Shown one piece after another: positions 61,078 to 64,000 of a stretch of 64,000 bases of DNA. The stretch spans positions 6,911,346 through 6,975,345 of the forward strand of contig NZ_BDFO01000001.1 in NCBI RefSeq assembly GCF_001748245.1. The letters run 5' to 3'. The notes beneath the pieces were generated by a model. It saw only the letters and a program-made list of their open reading frames with translations, was not told the origin of the DNA and made no database searches. The stretch's first letter is position 1. Every line of letters begins with the position of its first letter. A program made the position numbers and the translations under genes. This stretch comes from Oligoflexus tunisiensis. GTDB lineage: Bacteria; Bdellovibrionota_B; Oligoflexia; Oligoflexales; Oligoflexaceae.

Positions 61078-61174
61078 AACAAATCTCCAGCCTCGACCTC
61101 CGCTGTCCGTGAATCAGAACAACGCCCGCCCAATGTTCGGAAACTATACAACAAGCTGAGCGAAAGCTGGGCCA

Positions 61175-61195
61175 GGCCTCCCAACATGGGAGGCC
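61175..61195. terminator. Hairpin between convergent genes
   Basis: GGCCTCCC-AACAT-GGGAGGCC is a perfect 8-bp stem centred between the methyltransferase-like and cytochrome genes. It could end transcription from both sides although T-runs are short. Confidence 0.5.
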
Positions 61196-61210
61196 ACAGA
61201 CCTCAAAAGC

Positions 61211-61762
61211 TTATTTCAACACCAAGGCCAGGGATTCTGCTGCAAGTTCCGCAGAAAGCGTCGAGGCAGCGGCTGCCGGCCATGGCGTGATACTCTTGTG
61301 TGTCCCAAGCGAGGCAGCGGCAAGAATCGCCTCCGCTGACCGGCCCTGCTTTTGTCCTGGAAGAGCTCCATGACAGATCTGGCAATTGGCAGTGTATATT
61401 TTCTGGCCTTCCACTAAAGAAGCTGAACCGGTCGCAGCAGGATTGGAACCTACGCCCGTGCTCGGAACACAGACCTTCTTATCTTTCTTTGGTTTATCCT
61501 TTTTCAGAGCCAAACCATTTTCCACTTCGACCTCAATGTCATCTTCTTCATCCTCACCTTCGTTGTCGTCCTCTTTACATTGGTCAGCAGGGACAGCCAC
61601 GGCATCACCGCTGCCGGACGTAACCCCGGTGTTTTCTGCTGCAATGGGAGCCAATGCAGCTGCTGTGCCCCCGGATTTTTTACTCTGACCGCAGGCGCCC
61701 AGAAAAAGCACCAGAGTCAACGAAATCAACACAGAAAAAACTTGGGATACGAGTCCTGCCAT
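61211..61762 (-). CDS. Cytochrome c-like lipoprotein
   Basis: The 183-residue lipoprotein (FLGACGQ, Cys24) has an acidic linker (CKEDDNEGEDEEDDIEVEVE), a basic linker (LKKDKPKKDKKVC) and a small C-terminal domain with one haem motif CQICH (Cys127, Cys130, His131) preceded by VEGQKIYTAN. The distal ligand is not certain; no clear Met is seen after the haem motif. It is probably an outer-membrane or periplasmic electron carrier or sensor. The start at 61762 has AAAGGA upstream. Confidence 0.75.
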   Translation of the reverse strand: MAGLVSQVFSVLISLTLVLFLGACGQSKKSGGTAAALAPIAAENTGVTSGSGDAVAVPADQCKEDDNEGEDEEDDIEVEVENGLALKKDKPKKDKKVCVPSTGVGSNPAATGSASLVEGQKIYTANCQICHGALPGQKQGRSAEAILAAASLGTHKSITPWPAAAASTLSAELAAESLALVLK

Positions 61763-62116
61763 GGCTTTTTTCCTTTCAGTCAATGTGCAGAAAACGTATC
61801 GGAATACCGTGAGAAAACCTGAAATTGGTAAATATAGACCAGCAATATTATATCGTTATGCGCATCTAAAAGGTGCAGGATCTGCGTTCAAGAATGGGTC
61901 CGTGGGCCGTGAACCTCGGGACCATGCATACACAGAATTTAAGGCTGGGGCGTCCCATCTGACATTTCAATATTCTCGATTTTGCTTAGATCAAAGCGCT
62001 TTCCATGTAGTTTGCATACAGAACCGGGTCATCAAGAGGTTGGCACAAGGCCTGAGAACGATGTTAGGATAGACCCGGATCTTTTTATGACGGCAACCGT
62101 AAGGGAGACCTCGACG
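61763..62116. other. Divergent intergenic region
   Basis: These 354 bases lie between the cytochrome gene (minus) and the Bax inhibitor-1 gene (plus). No gene is supported. A sigma-54-like TGGCAC...CTGAG at 62041-62055 lacks the invariant GC. Confidence 0.5.
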
Positions 62117-62866
62117 ATGATGCGCTCATCAAACCCAGCCCTCAGCACCGACACCTTTCGCGGCACGCTGGCTCAATCACCCGCGGATCAGATGACGATT
62201 CAGGGAACGGTGAACAAGACGTTGGTCCTGCTCCTCATTCTGCTGGTGCCAGCCTATTATGTCTGGAACCTGTTCTTTACCATGCGCGATCCCGGCGCCA
62301 TCAATCTGTATATGATGGTGGGAGTCTTCGGCGGCCTTGTGGTGGCTCTCGTCACGGTCTTCAAGAAGACTTGGGCACCCGTGACGGCTCCGCTCTATGC
62401 GGCGCTCGAGGGACTGGCGCTGGGCGGTATCTCGTCCTTTTTCGAAGCGCGCTTCCCCGGCATCGTTATCCAGGCGGTCGGCTTGACGTTTACAACGCTC
62501 CTGGCGTTGCTGATGGCGTACAAGTCAGGGCTCATCAAAGTCACGGAGAACTTCAAGCTCGGCGTCGCCGCGGCCACGGGCGGGATCTTCCTCTTCTACA
62601 TGCTGCAGATGGTCCTCGGTTTTTTCAACGTCCGCATCCCCTACGTCCATGAAGGGGGCATCATCGGCATCGGCTTTAGCCTCTTCGTGATCGTAATCGC
62701 CTCGCTCAATCTGGTCATGGATTTCGACTTCATTGAAGAGGGAGCCAGGCGCAGGGCGCCCAGGTACATGGAATGGTATGCGGCCTTCGGCCTCATGGTG
62801 ACTTTGATTTGGCTCTATTTGGAGTTCCTGCGCTTGCTTTCCAAGTTACAAGGGAGTCGGCGTTAG
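62117..62866 (+). CDS. Bax inhibitor-1/YccA family membrane protein
   Basis: The 249-residue protein has a family N-terminus (MMRSSNPALSTDTFRG) and about seven membrane helices: TLVLLLILLVPAYYVWNLFF, LYMMVGVFGGLVVALVTVF, LEGLALGGISSFFEARFPG, and others. DFDFIEEG and PRYMEWYAAFGLMVTLIWLY are also typical. The family contains calcium-leak channels. The start at 62117 is preferred because AAGGGAG lies 9 bases upstream and the N-terminus matches the family; the frame extends to 61982. Confidence 0.9.
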   Translation: MMRSSNPALSTDTFRGTLAQSPADQMTIQGTVNKTLVLLLILLVPAYYVWNLFFTMRDPGAINLYMMVGVFGGLVVALVTVFKKTWAPVTAPLYAALEGLALGGISSFFEARFPGIVIQAVGLTFTTLLALLMAYKSGLIKVTENFKLGVAAATGGIFLFYMLQMVLGFFNVRIPYVHEGGIIGIGFSLFVIVIASLNLVMDFDFIEEGARRRAPRYMEWYAAFGLMVTLIWLYLEFLRLLSKLQGSRR

Positions 62867-63179
62867 GTCATCCTTCGTCGTCTCCGGGGAAGGCCAGGGA
62901 CACGATGTATGCCCCTGTTTTCCCGAAGCACCCGCCACGCAGGACAAACAATCCAAAGGGTCTGACTATGATGTTACACAACAGGCATCAAGTGAGGCTC
63001 TTATGCAATAATCTGGAAAAATTCGGTATTTTACGATCATCAGCTTAATCGCATGGAACTTCCAGGGCGATCCACCCTTTAATCATAGAGTTGTCCGGGT
63101 GAGGGGTTCCCCGAAACTCCCCATTCAAGCACTGAAGCAATATGCAGATGCGGGAGAATGCGATCCGCCTTGGTATCCA
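62867..63179. other. Non-coding region between Bax inhibitor-1 and MFS genes
   Basis: The 313 bases between two convergent genes hold no supported gene, RNA or clear terminator that I can recognise. Confidence 0.45.
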
Positions 63180-64000
63180 CTATATTGGCCGGCGACGCCA
63201 ATGAAGTCCGAGGTACCAGAGGCAGAACATCAGAATAAAAAGGACACAAGGCGCGGCGATGATCACAATCATGGACCAGCCGTATCGGAACAGGATCCAT
63301 CCTGCAGAAAGCGACGCCAAAGCCTGGAGGAAGAACACCGAAAAATCATTCAAGGCCTGCACCTTGAATCGCTCGTGGGGAGCATAGCACTGGGACAGAA
63401 GGGTCGTGCCTCCCAGAAAGAGAGCATTCCATCCTAATCCAAGCAGGACCAGAGCCCACCAGTAATGGAGGAGCTGGTGTCCGCTCCAGGCCATCACGAG
63501 GGTCGCGACATAAATGAGGGACCCGCCGACCAGTATCGGTGCGATGCCGAACTTTTTAATCAAGGACCCGGACACGAGTGAGGGGGCGAACATGGCTATA
63601 ATGTGGCTTTGTATCACCTGCTTGGTGTGATTGAGGCCAATCCCGTCGATATCATGCATACTCAAGGGCGTCGCGGTCATCAAAAAACTCATGACCCCAT
63701 TGCCGACGACAGCTGCAAGCATGGCCAGGAGGAAAAGAGGTTGTCGGGCAATCTCGGACAATCCCCTGCTCGGGCTGGCTATGATCTCCTGCTTGAAGAC
63801 CGGATTCTTAAAATTCAGCATGATGATAAACGATGTGGCGCTGAAGAGCGCCAGGAGCAGGAAGGAACCGGCAAAACCTGCGGCTGAGGGAATCCAGTCC
63901 TTGCCGCGGACCGCGATTTCAGGGCCGATAAAGGCCGCTACAATACCGCTCAGCATAAGAAACGAAAGCACCTGGGGCGTTTGCCTGGGGTCATCGAGGC
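63180..64000 (-). CDS. MFS transporter, C-terminal part
   Basis: The 3' part of a major facilitator gene is open to the window edge; its start lies beyond it. The visible region has about eight membrane helices and the MFS features: QTPQVLSFLMLSGIVAAFIG, a central basic loop (SPSRGLSEIARQ), GVMSFLMTATPLSMHDIDG, and SLIKKFGIAPILVGGSLIYV. A drug- or metabolite-proton antiport role is likely; the substrate is unknown. Confidence 0.85.
   Translation of the reverse strand, partial: LDDPRQTPQVLSFLMLSGIVAAFIGPEIAVRGKDWIPSAAGFAGSFLLLALFSATSFIIMLNFKNPVFKQEIIASPSRGLSEIARQPLFLLAMLAAVVGNGVMSFLMTATPLSMHDIDGIGLNHTKQVIQSHIIAMFAPSLVSGSLIKKFGIAPILVGGSLIYVATLVMAWSGHQLLHYWWALVLLGLGWNALFLGGTTLLSQCYAPHERFKVQALNDFSVFFLQALASLSAGWILFRYGWSMIVIIAAPCVLFILMFCLWYLGLHWRRRPI

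Noticed and set aside
62041..62055. TGGCACAAGGCCTGAG before the Bax inhibitor-1 gene as a sigma-54 promoter
   Set aside because: The -12 element reads GA instead of the invariant GC.

Overview
The window looks like a chromosomal segment of a free-living Gram-negative bacterium with moderately high GC. Signs of an outer membrane include beta-barrel proteins, a TonB-dependent receptor, LpoB-type lipoproteins and a TolC-HlyD-ABC exporter. Genes are tightly packed and many overlap by 4 bp. The mix resembles large-genome Oligoflexia/Bdellovibrionota-type bacteria: a 7TMR-DISM sensor, a leucine-type dehydrogenase, sigma-54 regulators, a hybrid PKS-NRPS and many lineage-specific lipoproteins. That placement is inference; no 16S or tRNA gene was seen.

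Layout. 0-5.3 kb: the end of a peptidoglycan transglycosylase, an NFACT (Rqc2/RqcH-like) protein, a metallo-beta-lactamase-fold hydrolase, asd and an outer-membrane barrel. 5.3-8.2 kb: pirin, a TetR regulator with two operator palindromes in front of it, and a thiolase. 8.3-15.1 kb: a TonB-dependent receptor, an Ada-AlkA fusion with ogt, and mnmG. 15.4-29.3 kb: mostly core functions (leucine dehydrogenase, LpoB operon, YggS, oligopeptidase A, YggT, an ABC transporter, HNH, glycosyltransferase, aconitase). 29.5-38.1 kb: a 7TM sensor with HPt and ATPase domains, outer-envelope proteins, and an NtrC-like two-component pair followed by a small membrane gene with its own sigma-54 promoter. 38.4-48.4 kb: FxsA, a 2187-residue PKS-NRPS with the order KS-AT-ACP-C-PCP-A-PCP, two alpha/beta hydrolases and a CurA-type oxidoreductase. 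48.5-52.2 kb: UbiB/ABC1 kinase, an SH3 lipoprotein, an SGNH-like protein and a Trp-rich TIGR02450 protein. 52.2-60.1 kb: a frameshifted adenylate cyclase, two very small peptide genes, and a divergent TolC-HlyD-C39 peptidase/ABC export operon. 60.3-64 kb: a methyltransferase-like protein, a cytochrome c lipoprotein, a Bax inhibitor-1 protein and a partial MFS transporter.

The most notable system is at 54.6-60.1 kb. Two unlisted minus-strand genes of 26 and 23 codons each carry a strong ribosome binding site. They encode the same 16-residue double-glycine leader (MKKPIPVKQVKSVSGG) followed by short cores that share RLVRE. Across the 21 alignable codons all 8 differing codons are synonymous, which strongly argues that they are translated and under selection. 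Opposite them lies a complete type I export operon whose ABC protein has an intact C39 double-glycine peptidase domain (Cys26, His99, Asp115). The simplest reading is a Gram-negative system that makes, cleaves and exports 7- and 10-residue peptides, which are small enough to be signals rather than classical bacteriocins.

A second compact circuit sits at 34.6-38.1 kb: histidine kinase, sigma-54 activator, then a near-consensus -24/-12 promoter about 30 nt before a small winged-helix-like/membrane protein.
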